Source: Okapia johnstoni
Lineage: Eukaryota > Chordata > Mammalia > Artiodactyla > Giraffidae
Length of the DNA stretch: 64,000 nucleotides
Reading direction: 5' to 3'
Assembly: GCA_024291935.2 (NCBI GenBank)
Contig: CM044311.1
Location: 30,570,001 to 30,634,000 of the forward strand
Below are positions 1 to 11,493 of this stretch, piece by piece. The position numbers and the translations under genes are program-made. Numbering within the stretch: position 1 is the stretch's first letter; the number at the start of each line of letters is the position of its first letter. Under the pieces are notes generated by a model that saw nothing but the letters and a program-made list of their open reading frames with translations, ran no database searches and was not told where the DNA came from.

Positions 1-351
1 CAACTTAAGTCTTCTATTTACTGCCATGGGCAGTTGTATAAATCTGGTTCTAGCATAACCTTTGCTACATTTTGGAAGAGGCATTCTGTAATAACCATCA
101 ATAAAACCAGGACTGAATATTTTTATCTAATGTTTCTACATAGAGACTATAGCTATTTAGTATTTCTTCTAACATTTTTTGGTTATTTTAAATTTTGATA
201 TGATTTCATCTATTTAAAGATTTTTAAATGGGCTAATATGTATATAAGTAATTTTAAGTCACAAATTCCTGGTAGTTGTAGTAACAATTAACAAAAGACA
301 ATACCTAAATTCTAAAATTCTTACTTAAATTAATATATTAAAAAAAAATAA
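1..351. other. AT-rich flank, nothing recognised
   Basis: Unique-looking AT-rich sequence with short homopolymer runs. I see no coding signal and no repeat I can name. Confidence 0.6.
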
Positions 352-588
352 TTTATGAGTAAGATAACTGCTGGGAAGGACTGGGGGCAGGAGGAGAAGG
401 GGACGACAGAGGATGAGATGGCTGGATGGCATCACCAACTCGATGGACATGGGTTTGGGTAGACTCCGAGAGTTGGTGACGGACAGGGAGGCCTGGCGTG
501 CTGCGGTTCATGGGGTCGCAAAGAGTCGGACACAACTGAGCGACTGAACTGAACTGAACTGAAAAAAAATAGTTTATGAGTAAGATAA
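352..588 (+). mobile_element. ART2A-type SINE (BovB-derived) with target-site duplication
   Basis: The body runs from a GGA/GGGG-rich start through the block with 'gatggcatcac' and 'gacatgg' to the 3' end 'gactgagcgactgaact' with repeated GAACT units and an A-run. The 16-base direct repeat tttatgagtaagataa stands at 352-367 and 573-588, so the insertion is complete and fairly young. A 60-codon minus-strand ORF inside it is not a gene. Confidence 0.9.
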
Positions 589-928
589 GGTATCTACTAT
601 TAATTTAAAGTGGCTTCCTATCCTTGAGATATATAATGAGATTATGATAATTGATCTTAAAGTTACCATTCAAATCTGAAATTCTGAAATGAATCATTTA
701 AAGTAAACTTTAAATTAAAATATTTCTCTCTTTAGTCTTCTCTGTGTTAGATACACATGTGTCTATTTGAGTAAATATATATATATATGACAAACTGTTG
801 ATTTAAGTAGATTTAGAATGTGTATTATTTCCCAAGATTTCTACTAATCTGTCATTCATCTACTTGGTTTTTAATAAATAAAAAGTTATTTTCTCATTTT
901 TAATTTATTAAAATTGTAATGACTATAT
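589..928. other. AT-rich spacer with short (AT)n
   Basis: No gene. It holds only a short AT dinucleotide run near 775-788 and scattered A/T runs. Confidence 0.55.
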
Positions 929-1318
929 TAATTTCTTAGGGCTACCGTAAGTACCACAAACTTATACAACAGAAATTTATTTTCTTACAGTTCTTGAGGC
1001 TAGAAAATCAGATCCATGCTCTGAAGGCTCTAGGGAAGAACCCTTTTCTGACTTCTTTCAAAGTCTCGTGGCCCCAGGCATTCCTTGGTGTAGAGCGGTA
1101 TAACTCCAATCTCTACCTTTGTCTTCACAAAGCTATATCTTCTCCCATGTCTGTCTTCAAATTTCCCTCTTCTTTTAAGGACATAGTCATTGGATTAGGG
1201 CCCATTCTAATGCTGTATGAATTTATATCAGCTTGATTAAATTTGCAAAGACCCTATTTCCAAACAAGGGCACATTCTGAGGTTCTGGGCAGACACAACT
1301 CAACCCAGTACCCAAGCA
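929..1318 (-). mobile_element. MLT1-like MaLR LTR remnant
   Basis: The + strand reads as the reverse complement of an MLT1 LTR: 'tagggctaccgtaa', then 'acaacagaaatttatt' and 'cacagttct'-like sequence, a middle 'taactccaatctctacctt', and 'gaccctatttccaaa' near the end. It is diverged, as expected for an old solo LTR with no internal viral genes. The same family recurs at 40.6-41.5 kb. The 80-codon + ORF at 994-1236 is a by-product of it. Confidence 0.7.
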
Positions 1319-1782
1319 TACAATAATACTTGCAATAACCTATATTGTCATAATGAATTTAATTCCTCCCGAAAGCAAGGAAGTCTGCAGGTGGTAGATA
1401 TGTGGGATGGTAAACAGAGCTGATAGACAAACATTTCCAGCTTCTTCTGATCCATGAAGAGGGAATGGGGTGGATGTGGTATCTTGCTTTGGCAACTAGA
1501 TATAAGTAATAGTATAATTTGTTTTCAGCCGAGGAATTTAACAGCTATATTCTGCCTTTCCATTTGTTCAGAAAGTGAGTGCTCCAGCAACCTAGATCCT
1601 AGAATGAGGATGATGGAGAGCAAAGTCTCCAATAGACTCATAATATATCAGGAAATAACCCTTGTTGCTTAAGACTTGGGAATTGTTTGTATTTGTAGAA
1701 TATGCATCCTCAGTGGCAGTAAGTGAAACTGGTTTTGGTTTGGGGGGGGCAAACTAAATCTTATTCTTTTAATGCATAAAGT
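1319..1782. other. Unique flank, nothing recognised
   Basis: Mixed composition with a G-run near 1741-1749. A 72-codon + ORF at 1454-1672 has no recognisable protein similarity and I do not call it. Confidence 0.5.
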
Positions 1783-2022
1783 ACATACATACATAGAGCT
1801 TCCCTACTGGCTCAGAAGGTAAAGAATATGCCTGCAATGTGGGAGACTTGGGTTTGACCCCTGGGTCAGGAAGATCCCCCAGAGAAGGGAATGGCTACCC
1901 ACACCAGTATTCTTGCCTGAAGAATCCCATGGACAGAGGAGCTTGCTGGGCTATAGTCCATGGGGTCACAAAGAGATGGACATGGCTGAGCGATTAATAT
2001 TTCCACTTTCACATACATACAC
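1783..2022 (+). mobile_element. Bov-tA SINE
   Basis: A tRNA-derived head ('gcttccctactggctcag', then 'gggtttgacccctgggtcagg') is joined to the BovA body ending in 'tggctgagcgatt'. The repeat acatacatac at 1783-1792 and again at 2011-2020 looks like the target duplication. Confidence 0.9.
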
Positions 2023-2023
2023 A

Positions 2024-2924
2024 CTCATATAGTGCATAAACATAAGCACAGTATCTTTTATTAAATTCCATGGGGAGATGATTAGGACAAAAAAATACCT
2101 GAAAATGCATCTTAGGAAATTAACAGCAAAAAAAAGATTGAGAAATTCTACCATAGGGAAACCTATTCTATCTTGGGTAATACCACAGGCTTTGTTAAAC
2201 TGGAATATGAGTCTCAGCTTCAAAGAATGATGTTTTCATACTTTTCATCAATTTGAGTTTTCATTAATCTGAACTGAGGGGCTAAAAATAATATCACCTT
2301 TATATGCTTTGTGATAATTAAATGACAGTCAATATAAAAGACTTCTTGCAGTGCTTGCCACAGTTTCTAAAAGTTAGAAAATAAATACCACATTTCCATT
2401 TAAACTTTAGGCAATATTCAAAGTAGCTGATTATATTTTTCAGAATAGTTTTAGTGCTAAAACAAAGAATATAAATACTTCAATACTTTAATAATAATTA
2501 TGTTATTTATTGTTCAACTCAGTGTGCAAAGCATTTCGGAGAGAGTATGATCATTCATTCTACATACATATTCTGGGATCCATTTATCCCAACACGTGGT
2601 TTGGTGTTTTCCACAGGGTTTGGCCATTCAAAGAATGACTGAAAAAAAGAGTCTGGGGTGGTACAGAAGGTACATTAGAGGCCAGTCCCAGATGTGCCTG
2701 CATTTCATTGGCTACATCTCAGTTACATGATATCAACTTACAAGACAGCTGGAAAGTTTAACCAAACTCTTTGTGGAAGAAGAAAAGAAGATGATTCTAG
2801 GTTAACATACAGCATCCTCTCTGCCACCATGATGGAGATTCAATAGTACATTCCAGCACCATAAGTGTTGGAAACCAGTTAAGATGTACACTGTACCAAG
2901 TTCTTCAGAACCATCATTCATATA
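2024..2924. other. AT-rich flank, nothing recognised
   Basis: No coding signal. The 85-codon minus ORF at 1966-2223 starts inside the neighbouring SINE and runs into random sequence. Confidence 0.5.
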
Positions 2925-3060
2925 CCCTTCTGAGTATTTTAATCTCTGTTTTATGGCTGAGATGATTGTTAAGGTCACACTGTAAGTTGGGTAACCAAGA
3001 TCAGAATCTAGATCTACTTGTTTCAGAGCTCTAACTCTAAGCCAGCATGCTCTAAAACTT
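2925..3060 (+). mobile_element. MIR-like ancient SINE fragment
   Basis: The order of degenerate MIR-core signatures is kept: 'ttttatggctgagatgat', 'aaggtcacactgtaagt', 'gatcagaatctag' and 'cagagctct'. High divergence fits a pre-placental insertion. Confidence 0.55.
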
Positions 3061-5042
3061 CCCCAATCAGGTGCTCATTCATCATTCCTTCTTCTCCCAG
3101 GGATAATGGAATAGAAATGCTACTCCACAGTCAGATTGGAGAAGACCAAAATTTCCCCAATGATGAGTGAAAGGTTTACTTAAAAATATTGTAAAAATCT
3201 CTGGAAATACTAAAGTAAAATATTTTTGTATCATTTTTGATAATTAAACATGATTCAGAACCAAAGCTGGAAAATAGACTACCAATATCCCTATAAATGT
3301 TGTTCCAGCTTTGTGACAGAATGTATTTTTAATGTGTGTTTCTGGTGGGAAGTAGAGAAGTGAGGAACAAAATAATAGCTAAGTAATAACTTGAATTTAA
3401 GGCTGATGTAGAGAGAAGCTAAAAAGTAACCCTCAGTGCTCATCATACTATATAATTTTCATTGACCCTGTCTATATCAATCAGTGCCTCAAACTGTCAT
3501 GCTTGCCAGGGAAGGGAAGGATTGTAGATAAGTGGTTTTTGAAAAATGAAAAATTAAAGAACAGAAATTTGGCGTAACACTTCTCTTATTGCTAAAAATT
3601 ATTTTAAGTTACTTTTTAGTTATTAAATATATCTTAGATACAATGTAAACTTATTAAAATTGTATATTCCTACCAAGTATAAAGAACTAGTCATTGAAAA
3701 TACATTAAAAATTGAAACAAGCTAATGTGATATGAGGACCATACCATTTGTATGAAATTATAAAAAACTACAGTAGCATTTTTCAATCTTAATGATTTGA
3801 TTTTTGGATCCCTTTACATTAATATTAGTATATAATAGAAAAGCCAAAATTACTCAGAAAACAAAAATAACTTACATCTATCTTGCTTTTTAGTAAATGA
3901 TTAATCAGTAGAAACTGCTTGAGAGAATTTTCATCTAAATTGAAATATTTTGATATGAAGTACTTTATATGTCATATTATTCCTTCATTTGTAGGTTTGT
4001 TTCTAAATATGGACCATGACGATTTCTCTAGATATTTCACTTTAGTAAGACAAAGTATCTTATATCTCTCATTTTTTTAAAGTAAAATTATATTACCTAC
4101 ACTCCCTGCTGGTATTGAATAACTAAAAACACAGTGTTTGTTGTAAAAAGGACTTCAAGAACGCTATAGGTGGTCAGAAGTTATTTTATCAGGCAGAAAT
4201 AAGATGATTTGATATTGGAAGAAAATCAGAATCTGCTCCCAAACAGATTAGTTCTTTGTATGACAGAACCTTTGGCAGTTCAATTGGATTTCATGTGCCC
4301 TTGGATTAATTCCATGATATTATTGTAAGAAACAACAAGCAACTTCTTTTGAATTTGAACAATTCATTAGTAAATAGTCTAAAAGACAATTCAGTGAGCC
4401 AATATAACTAAAAATTTGGGAACTGTAGGTATTATGAATCTTTTCCTAAATCTTTGACAATTCTTTATTCTTAAGAACAACAAAAATTCTGTTTTGGATT
4501 TAAAAAAAAAAAAAACCTTATTAGGATTACAGTTATGTAATGCTAAAATTCAATTGTACAAAACGCCCAGATTGGAGCAGATGGACTTGAAATAGTTTGG
4601 CAAAAAATCAAAGGGATTTTCTTGGGTTCATGATGTTGTGGTGCAAAAATAGCAAAAAGTTTATTATTTAACATCACTGAAATTAGACTGTATACTAAAA
4701 TTAGCACTTGAGAGCTTTAAATAGAGATGATAAAATAAGGAGCTGAAAAAGACTATGTAGGGATAAGAAGCCTAGCCTGTCATGATCAGAGGCCACATAG
4801 ATAGAGGGTCACCTGTAAATAATTTACAACTTTGTGAGATTGACAATTTTACTTATTTTAAAAACACTTTCCTAATCTAGATGAGAGGTTATCTTCCCCA
4901 CCAGAGAGCTACTTTTAATGTATGGCCAAAGTTGTGATTTCATAGATTACTTATACAGAGGGAGGGGGAAAGGAACAACCTCAGAATGAGGTCTACTGAC
5001 ATTAAGGAGATAAAACTTCATTAGGGGACTCAGATACCTTTG
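3061..5042. other. AT-rich unique sequence
   Basis: About 2 kb without a named repeat or coding signal. An A-run lies at 4502-4514. Confidence 0.5.
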
Positions 5043-5243
5043 TGCTCAGGTGCTCAGTTGTGTCCAACTCTTTGCAATCCCATGCAGTGTAGCCCACCAG
5101 GCTCCTCTGCCCATGGGATTTCCCAGGCAAGAATACTGGAGTGAGTTGCATTTCCTTCTCCAGGGGACCTTCCTGACCCAAGGACTGAACCTGTGTCTCC
5201 TGCATCTCATGCACTGCCAGGTGGATTCTTTACCACTGTGCCA
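5043..5243 (-). mobile_element. Bov-tA SINE
   Basis: The reverse complement of the BovA body ('tgctcagttgtgtccaactc') is followed by the tRNA-like head 'ctgcaggtggattctttaccact'-type sequence. The end nearest 5243 is eroded. Two overlapping ORFs of about 70 codons on opposite strands are its shadows. Confidence 0.88.
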
Positions 5244-7037
5244 TTGTGTGTTTCCAAAAGTCTAAATTTTAAGGTATACATACATAGAGAAATTATGCTT
5301 CGACATTATTTATTACTTTCTATAGTATTTTATTTAATCAAGAGCTAGGTAGTGTTTGAAAGCATCAGTGAAGTTTTCAATCAAGATAGAAAATGATTTT
5401 CCAAATTGATTTTAATTTTAAGACAAGATAAATTCTTCCTGATGACAAATGATGGTATTTGGTAGAAAATACTTTGGTTTTGTGAAATATTGCTACATTT
5501 CAGTCATTTAAATCTCATATCTTTAAAAATGCAATATTTTAAAAAACTCCATGTCATGTAGTAAAAGTACTAATCATGGATAGATACATAGAGAGGCAGA
5601 CTGATTACATACAGTGAAGTATGAGTGAATATTGAAAATGAATTGATTGAAACAGGATACTTAGAACATATTTCAGAAGAACAATATGCAATTTATCTTG
5701 GCTCATTCAAATCATTTTGAAACGAGTTGGAGTGCAATAAAACATAAAAAACATAAGAGCAAATGAATCATTCTTCTCTGATCTGGAATTTTAAGGCTTC
5801 ACTTATTTCAATTGTCCTATGTCCTTTTGTAGATAGTAACCCATACATTTCATATAAATGTGGTGTTTCTGCATAGTATGCTAAGACAATCTTATTTTAC
5901 AAAGAAAAATTTCAAACTGAACTGATAGGGAATGGTCTTTTGGCTGTAAAAGGATTCTTCAATTTTGGAAACAGAAATTGATTATGTATTTCTGTTTGTT
6001 TAGTGTACCCAATCTTACATTAATCAATCAAAGCAATTTATTAAAGTGTTACAATGTTTTTGCAATGTGGAAGATGTTTTAAAAGTATTTAGGAGCACAG
6101 ATTTTATAGAGATCAGGATTCAAAGGAAGATTGCCCTTTTTATTAATTCGGGTTAGATATCTAAATTTCAGTGTACAGTTTGCTCATCTGTACAATGGGA
6201 GTAATGACCACATAAGGTTCCCATAAGCCTTAAATGATTTAATGAATGTTTAAAAACTAGAACAATTCTTGGCAAGTTATAGCAAGTGCTTACCACATTG
6301 TAGTAGATATTAAAATTATTAGCATGGATCAATTTGCCTATGTATACAAACTTTCAACGATAATGAGAGCATGTTGAAAAGAGTAAAAAAATTTAGTTTG
6401 GGGTTTTTCAAATTATACCACATCCTTTGGGACTCTGATATAGAAAACAAATATTTAATATTTTATATCTTATACTGTGCAGATTTCCTTCAGATGAGTA
6501 TTTTATGGTTCTCCAGGAATGCCAACTCAAAAATTCAATCACAAAAAAGTCCATTTGATCACTTTACTCCAATTAGGGTTAATTGCAGCCTCTTATACAT
6601 AGATTTTTTTAGATGTATTAAAATATATCTTTACCTGGCAGGCACATTTTGAGCACCCAATAATATGATTCTAAGTTTTACATAAAAGGAGCCTAGATTT
6701 CCACATACATTTCTCTATTCAGCTGCTCATTTAGAGAATAAAAAAGAGAAAAAACAATTGATATTTGGAAATATATTGAAGCCAAGTACCAATTTAAAAT
6801 TCTGTATCTTAAACCTTCCAATTTGGTGGTGGGGTGCTTCACTGTTCTAAGCTATTTCTGGCTTTGTCTTAACGAAAACCTAATCTTTTTTTTAATCTTA
6901 AACACTGCTAAAATTGAATTTCCAACATCTACTATAAAGTTTAGGTTTTAAAAATTTTCCTTTCAGAAAAACAGTGAGAAATCCATTTCTTCCATAGACA
7001 ATGCTCACTAAAAATGTGTTAAATTTAATAAAAATGT
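5244..7037. other. AT-rich flank with a MIR-like stretch
   Basis: Mostly unique sequence. Around 6160-6330 'agtttgctcatctgtacaat', 'gggagtaatgacc' and 'cttaaatgatttaatgaatg' match the MIR core and 3' part on the + strand. A 93-codon + ORF at 6371-6652 has no recognised similarity and sits in plain AT-rich DNA, so it is not called. Confidence 0.5.
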
Positions 7038-7296
7038 AAAAGTGAAAGTTGCTCAGTTGTGTCCGACTCTTTGTGACCCCATGGACTATACAATCCATTG
7101 AATTCTCCAGGCCAGAATACTGGAGTGAGTAGCTGGAAAAGGGGATCTTCCCAACCCAGGGATTGAACCCAGGTCTCCTGCACTGCAGGCAGATTCTTTA
7201 CTAACTGAGCCACAAGGGAGGCCCAACAAAACTGGAGTGGGTAGCTTATCCCTTCCCCAGGTGGATTCTTTACCAACTGAGCTATCAGGGAAGCCC
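7038..7296 (-). mobile_element. Dimeric-head Bov-tA SINE
   Basis: The inverted BovA body begins 'aaagtgaaagttgctcag'. It is followed by one tRNA-like head ending 'actaactgagccacaaggga' and then by a second, shorter head ending 'ctgagctatcagggaagccc'. The two heads are separated by 'actggagtgggtagctt'. The same dimeric arrangement is seen at 42186-42493. Confidence 0.85.
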
Positions 7297-7634
7297 TATT
7301 AGGAATGTAAACTTTTGTCTAATACAGATCTTATCAAACTTTTCAGAAAGTGATGACTCTGTTCCTTTTGGATTTATTTTTGTCCATATGACATTTTTGT
7401 CTATAGAGTGTGCGAGTTTTGGTCAATAATCTTGAACCATCACTAGGTATGAGATTCTTGAATCTCATATAAAAATGACCAATTCATCAGTTTTCCTTGG
7501 TCACATTTTGTATCAAATGAGATACTGACAAAATATTCTTTTAAGCATCATTTATGAACTTACCTTCAAGAAAAATCACAATACATAGACCCCTCTCCCC
7601 CAAATTCCTTTGCTACAGATATTATAAGATTTAG
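7297..7634. other. AT-rich spacer between SINEs
   Basis: Nothing recognised. Confidence 0.5.
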
Positions 7635-7803
7635 GACAAGAGGAGAAAGGGCAACAGAGGGTGAAATGGTTGGATGGCATCACTGACTCAATGGACGTGA
7701 GTTTGAGCAAGCTCCGGGAGATGGTGAAGAACAGGGAAGCCTGGCGTGCTGCAGTCTATGGGGTTGCAAAGAGTTGGACACGACTTAGCGACTGAACAAC
7801 AAC
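7635..7803 (+). mobile_element. ART2A-type SINE fragment
   Basis: Starts 'acaagaggagaaagggcaac', keeps 'ggatggcatcactgactcaa', and ends 'cacgacttagcgactgaac' plus an AAC-rich tail. It is truncated at the 5' side compared with the copy at 352-588. Confidence 0.88.
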
Positions 7804-7925
7804 AGACATTATTACATCATGAAGGTAGTGTATTGCAAAAAGGCAAAAAGATGCCACTGGATTGAAACCAGTGGTGTGCCCTGTCACTTTATTAGGAAAA
7901 GTATGAATGCAAAACGGTGATACTT

Positions 7926-8045
7926 GGGGAACTCCCCTGGCAGTTCAGTGGTTAAGACCTGAACTTCTGCTTAGAGAGCTGGGGTTCCATTTCTGGTCAG
8001 TGAACTAAGATCCTGCAAGCCATAAGGCACGCCCCCTCCCCAAAT
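7926..8045 (+). mobile_element. CHR-type tRNA SINE
   Basis: The head 'ggggaactcccctggcagtt' continues 'cagtggttaagacctgaact', followed by 'ctggtcagtgaactaagatc'. This is the cetartiodactyl CHR SINE pattern, distinct from Bov-tA. It shares its family with the elements at 34401 and 63366. Confidence 0.8.
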
Positions 8046-8529
8046 CATTAAATTACTTTAAAAATGATGATGTTTAGTCCAGAACATCAAATAAATATAA
8101 CCAAAGGAACGTCTCTTAAATAAACCTTTTCTTTGTATGAAGTCATTTGTCATACTCTACACAAGGACAACTTTCTGTGAGATATGAGTTAATACTTTTC
8201 TGTCCCAGAGAACATTCTCTTTCAACCTACTCTCCTGCAGCTTCCCCCACACACCTTTCTGCCTGAGAGTGATTTTATAGATCACCTAAGGAAAGGCTTT
8301 TGCAGATGACGAGTCTAACCAATATGAAGTTAAATCTATCTTTTGTCCTCCAAATGAATAGCCAGGAGAAAACTGTTCTAGAGGAAATGCCCAATATCTT
8401 CCTTTCTTAGATCTATGTTAAAATTAAAGAGCTTTTAAGTCTATATGATTTGTTAATTTCTGCCTTATTATTAAGGAGACTTTACTTTCAGAATATTTTT
8501 TATTGTGTCCATGTAAGCAAATTTGATTT
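8046..8529. other. Unique flank, nothing recognised
   Basis: No named repeat and no coding signal. Confidence 0.5.
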
Positions 8530-8740
8530 GGGCTTCCCTGGTGGCTCAGTGGTAATACATGCAATGCAAGAGAGGTGTGCAGGAGACAAGGATTTGACCC
8601 CTAGGTTGGGAAGATCCCCTGGAGAAGGAAGTGTCAATTCACTCCAGTAGTCTTGCCTGGAGAATCCCACGGACAGAGGAGCCTGGCAGGCTACTGTACA
8701 TGGAGTTGCAAGAGTTAGACTTAGCAACTAAACAATAACA
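8530..8740 (+). mobile_element. Bov-tA SINE
   Basis: Head 'gggcttccctggtggctcag', middle 'tgggaagatcccctggagaa', and an eroded end 'tagacttagcaactaaacaa'. It is the last Bov SINE before the promoter region; the next one starts near 15934. Confidence 0.9.
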
Positions 8741-9475
8741 GAAAGGAAATTTTACTCCTTTTTTATAGAGACTGGGGATGGGTGGTGGTGGTGGTGGTAC
8801 ATTATTTGGAGGAATGAAGTAAATTTTTTAATTCCTGACTTTAAATCTAGTCAGAATGTTTAAAATGAAAAATTTAAAGTTATCAATTATTTGGAAATAT
8901 TAAGGCTAGATAAGAGAAATATTAATCCAATGAATTTTGAGGATTCCCATGACCATATCATTTAAGTTAGACTTGGCCCTTTGGGGAAAAATTAAGCATG
9001 TGAACTTGTCTAGTTTTCCTCTCCCATCCCTCCCTTTTTTTCATAGAGAGGTAAAAGAATAATACATTCAGAATCATTACCGTGAGAATTCAAGTGATTT
9101 AACTTCAGCACACTAATGCACTTTTTTTTTAAAAAAGCAACTAAATAATGTATATCAAAAGTGTGCCGAAATTACTCTTAATGCTTCACAAGTGGCTTGT
9201 TTTATTCTTTTGCAAGACTATTTCATTACCATAATTTTCAATCATGCAGAGATGCCATAAAAACTCTCCAAATTACTTGAGTGTCACTGGTCATCTTTTT
9301 GAAACACATAATTTCACATCCATAATAGGCAAGGGAGAGCTAAACTGAGTGGCAAAACCAAAATGTACCACCAAACAAAGGCTCTTCAAACTGCTTCACA
9401 AGGCCACAGACAGCAAGAATCTTTTCTAACGTTTTCCAGTAGAGGGAACTAAAGATTCACCATCCAGCTTTTAAC
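8741..9475. other. AT-rich promoter-distal flank with (GGT)n
   Basis: A (GGT)6 run lies at 8781-8798 and a T-run at 9122-9131. Otherwise the sequence looks unique. Confidence 0.55.
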
Positions 9476-9640
9476 TCGACTCGGGAACCTGCGTGAGTTC
9501 GTATAACCCGCCTTGTAATCATCCGAACAAGCATCAAACAGCTTACCAGCGAGCCTCTGATCACACGTGGGCCGGCCCACACGGCCACACCGGCGGCTCG
9601 GTAGACACTAGCGCCTCTTTGATCTAACGTGGCCTGCCTT
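9476..9640. promoter_or_regulatory. CpG-enriched segment upstream of the main island
   Basis: CpG dinucleotides cluster here, for example in 'tcgactcgggaacctgcg', 'cacgtgggccggcccacac' and 'ccggcggctcggtagac', while the sequence on both sides is AT-rich and CpG-poor. It includes a CACGTG E-box core and a GGCCGGCC palindrome. It may be a shore or an outlying element of the ROBO2 promoter. Function is inferred from composition only. Confidence 0.45.
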
Positions 9641-10369
9641 AATCATTCCGGTCCTGAATGGCATTCACTTGGTGGGTTCTACCTTAATTTTCAGGATTTT
9701 TTTCATCTCTGAGCTGGAATTCGGCTGTTTTTGAGCTTCCTTAGCTCAGTTGGGTTTTCAGCTTTCCATGATACTGTATTTTCCGAATTTCCTTTCAGAG
9801 GTACTAGTCTCTGGAGGGTGAGGACTTCGGGTATCGCCCCCCCGTCCTCCTGATTCCCCTCTCTTCTCTCCATCCCAGGCGTTTTCTGCTGAACTCCCTA
9901 GCATCCCACCATCCCACGTCAAACTCCTCTTTGAGGGGTCATAAAGCAACTGAGTAAGAAACAGAAGAGGGGATATCACCCTTCCCCCTCCTCCGGGGAT
10001 TCCTCAGGGGGTCGTAGATCTTTGCTAAAACAGGTCAGGAGAGGCTAGAGATTGCTGTGCGACCCCCACCCGCCCCACACCCGGTTTCTTTCTCGCGCCT
10101 TTTTAACGATAGAGAGAGCACCCCCACCCAACCTTTCCGCTCCAAAAGGTGGTTATATTGTTACCTTTCCTTTCCTCCCTCCCGCTCAGCTTCTCATTGG
10201 GCTAAAAGGTGAACAGTGAATGTTTGTGTGATTTTAACGGGTAATGAGGCTGCGCCCTAGGTCCGGGAGAATGATCTTTTTCCAGAAAGCGCGTGCATCT
10301 CCGGCAGACTGGAGGGATGAATAATTAGGAAGCGCTTCCATGAAATCACTCACCGAGAAAATTACCTGC
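9641..10369. other. Transition zone into the CpG island
   Basis: GC content rises step by step, with pyrimidine-rich stretches at 9840-9880 and 10060-10090. An inverted CCAAT-type 'cattgg' lies near 10195-10200. No gene or named repeat is seen. Confidence 0.45.
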
Positions 10370-10959
10370 CTATTAAACGGGACGCGGCGAGGAGCAGGAG
10401 GCTAGAGCCCACCTATACCCTCCCGAGGCGGGAAGGAGTGGGGGACGGGGCGGCGCAAGGAAGGGGAAGGAGTGGACCGGTGGCCTCGGCTCCGAATTTG
10501 TTAATTTCCGTCCCACTAGGACTGTGGGCTTTCCAGCTCCCCCTGGCCCCTTTGCCCAGCGGGCGGCCGTTCCTCTGTGCGGGCGGGTGGCGGAGTGTGG
10601 AGGTGCAGGCTCGGTGAACCCCCTCATCACCCGCGCCCCCTCCCCTCCCCCGGGCAGACTCCAAGCAGCTTTCATTCCTCCCCTCCCCTCCCACCTCCTC
10701 GCCTTCCCTCCTCTAAGTCCTTCCACCCGCGGCAGCTGCAGGAGGAGGCGGACGCTCTGCTGCGGAGCCGCGGAGGCCGGACCAGGGGGACTGGCAGCTG
10801 GACCCCGGCGGGCGGCTGGACCGCGCGCTCGCTCCCTCATTCTCCCGCGCCTGGGCCCCGGGGCTCACCCGCCCGGCTCGGCTCCCGCCCGCCGCCGCCG
10901 CCCGGGCTCGCGGGCGCTCGGAGGCGGCACCGCGGGGGGTGGCCGCAGCCGCAGCCCTG

Positions 10960-10976
10960 CCCCTCCCCTCCCTCCC
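10960..10976 (-). promoter_or_regulatory. Four-tract G-quadruplex motif on the minus strand
   Basis: The + strand has C4-T-C4-T-C3-T-C3, so the minus strand has four G-tracts separated by single-base loops. Such short loops give very stable parallel quadruplexes in general. It lies on the template strand of ROBO2, in the island core and probably close to the start of transcription. Confidence 0.6.
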
Positions 10977-11160
10977 TGCTTCCTCCGCTCTCTCCCCGCC
11001 GCCCCACCACGTAGGAGTTCGGATTCTCCACCCGACTGGTCCCGATTTCCCTTTGCCTCTCTTTTGGAAACGCGAGAGGTGGAGAGAGGTAACGAGGTGG
11101 CGGAGGAGAGGCTGGCCAAGTCGGCCCGCCTGCAAAGTGGTTCTCTGACACATCCTTATT

Positions 11161-11175
11161 ATGGAAGTTAAGTGA
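11161..11175 (+). other. Upstream ORF 1 in the ROBO2 leader
   Basis: Reads ATG GAA GTT AAG TGA, peptide MEVK. Its context is strong, with A at -3 and G at +4. It counts only if transcription starts upstream of 11161, which the position of the CpG core makes plausible. Confidence 0.45.
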
Positions 11176-11242
11176 AAAAACTCGGGACGTGGAGCGGCTA
11201 CCGAGACGGACACCGGGGGAAAGGAAACCAGTGGGCAGGCCA

Positions 11243-11290
11243 ATGTTTTTTTTCGGCAGCGCGCTGGCAAGTTTGTGGAACACTTTCTAG
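11243..11290 (+). other. Upstream ORF 2 in the ROBO2 leader
   Basis: Fifteen codons plus TAG, beginning MFFFGSALASLW. Its start context is weak (C at -3, T at +4), so leaky scanning past it is expected. Confidence 0.4.
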
Positions 11291-11367
11291 GAATTAGGTC
11301 TTTTTCCTCCCCCCGACCCCCCTTCATCTTCTTGACTTCTGAAGAAAGAACTTGGCTTTGGATTGCC

Positions 11368-11406
11368 ATGGAGCCTGAGGAGAGAGGGTTAGACACACTT
11401 GAATAA
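11368..11406 (+). other. Upstream ORF 3 in the ROBO2 leader, near-optimal start context
   Basis: Peptide MEPEERGLDTLE followed by TAA. The start gccATGg has G at -3 and G at +4. This is one of the two best initiation contexts in the leader and better than the true ROBO2 start. A ribosome initiating here could reach the receptor start only by reinitiation. Confidence 0.5.
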
Positions 11407-11493
11407 CCCCTCCGGCTGGGCTGAATTCGTGGGAATTTAGGAAGCCAGAGTGTGGAAATACAGCAGCCTTTGGCGCGCCCTCGGTTAATTTGG

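Noticed and set aside
10524..11171. 215-codon + ORF in the CpG island (and overlapping ORFs on both strands at 10373-11396)
   Set aside because: Open frames occur in several frames and on both strands at once because of GC-rich composition. The protein is Pro/Arg/Ala low complexity with no domain, and it lies in the promoter and leader of ROBO2.
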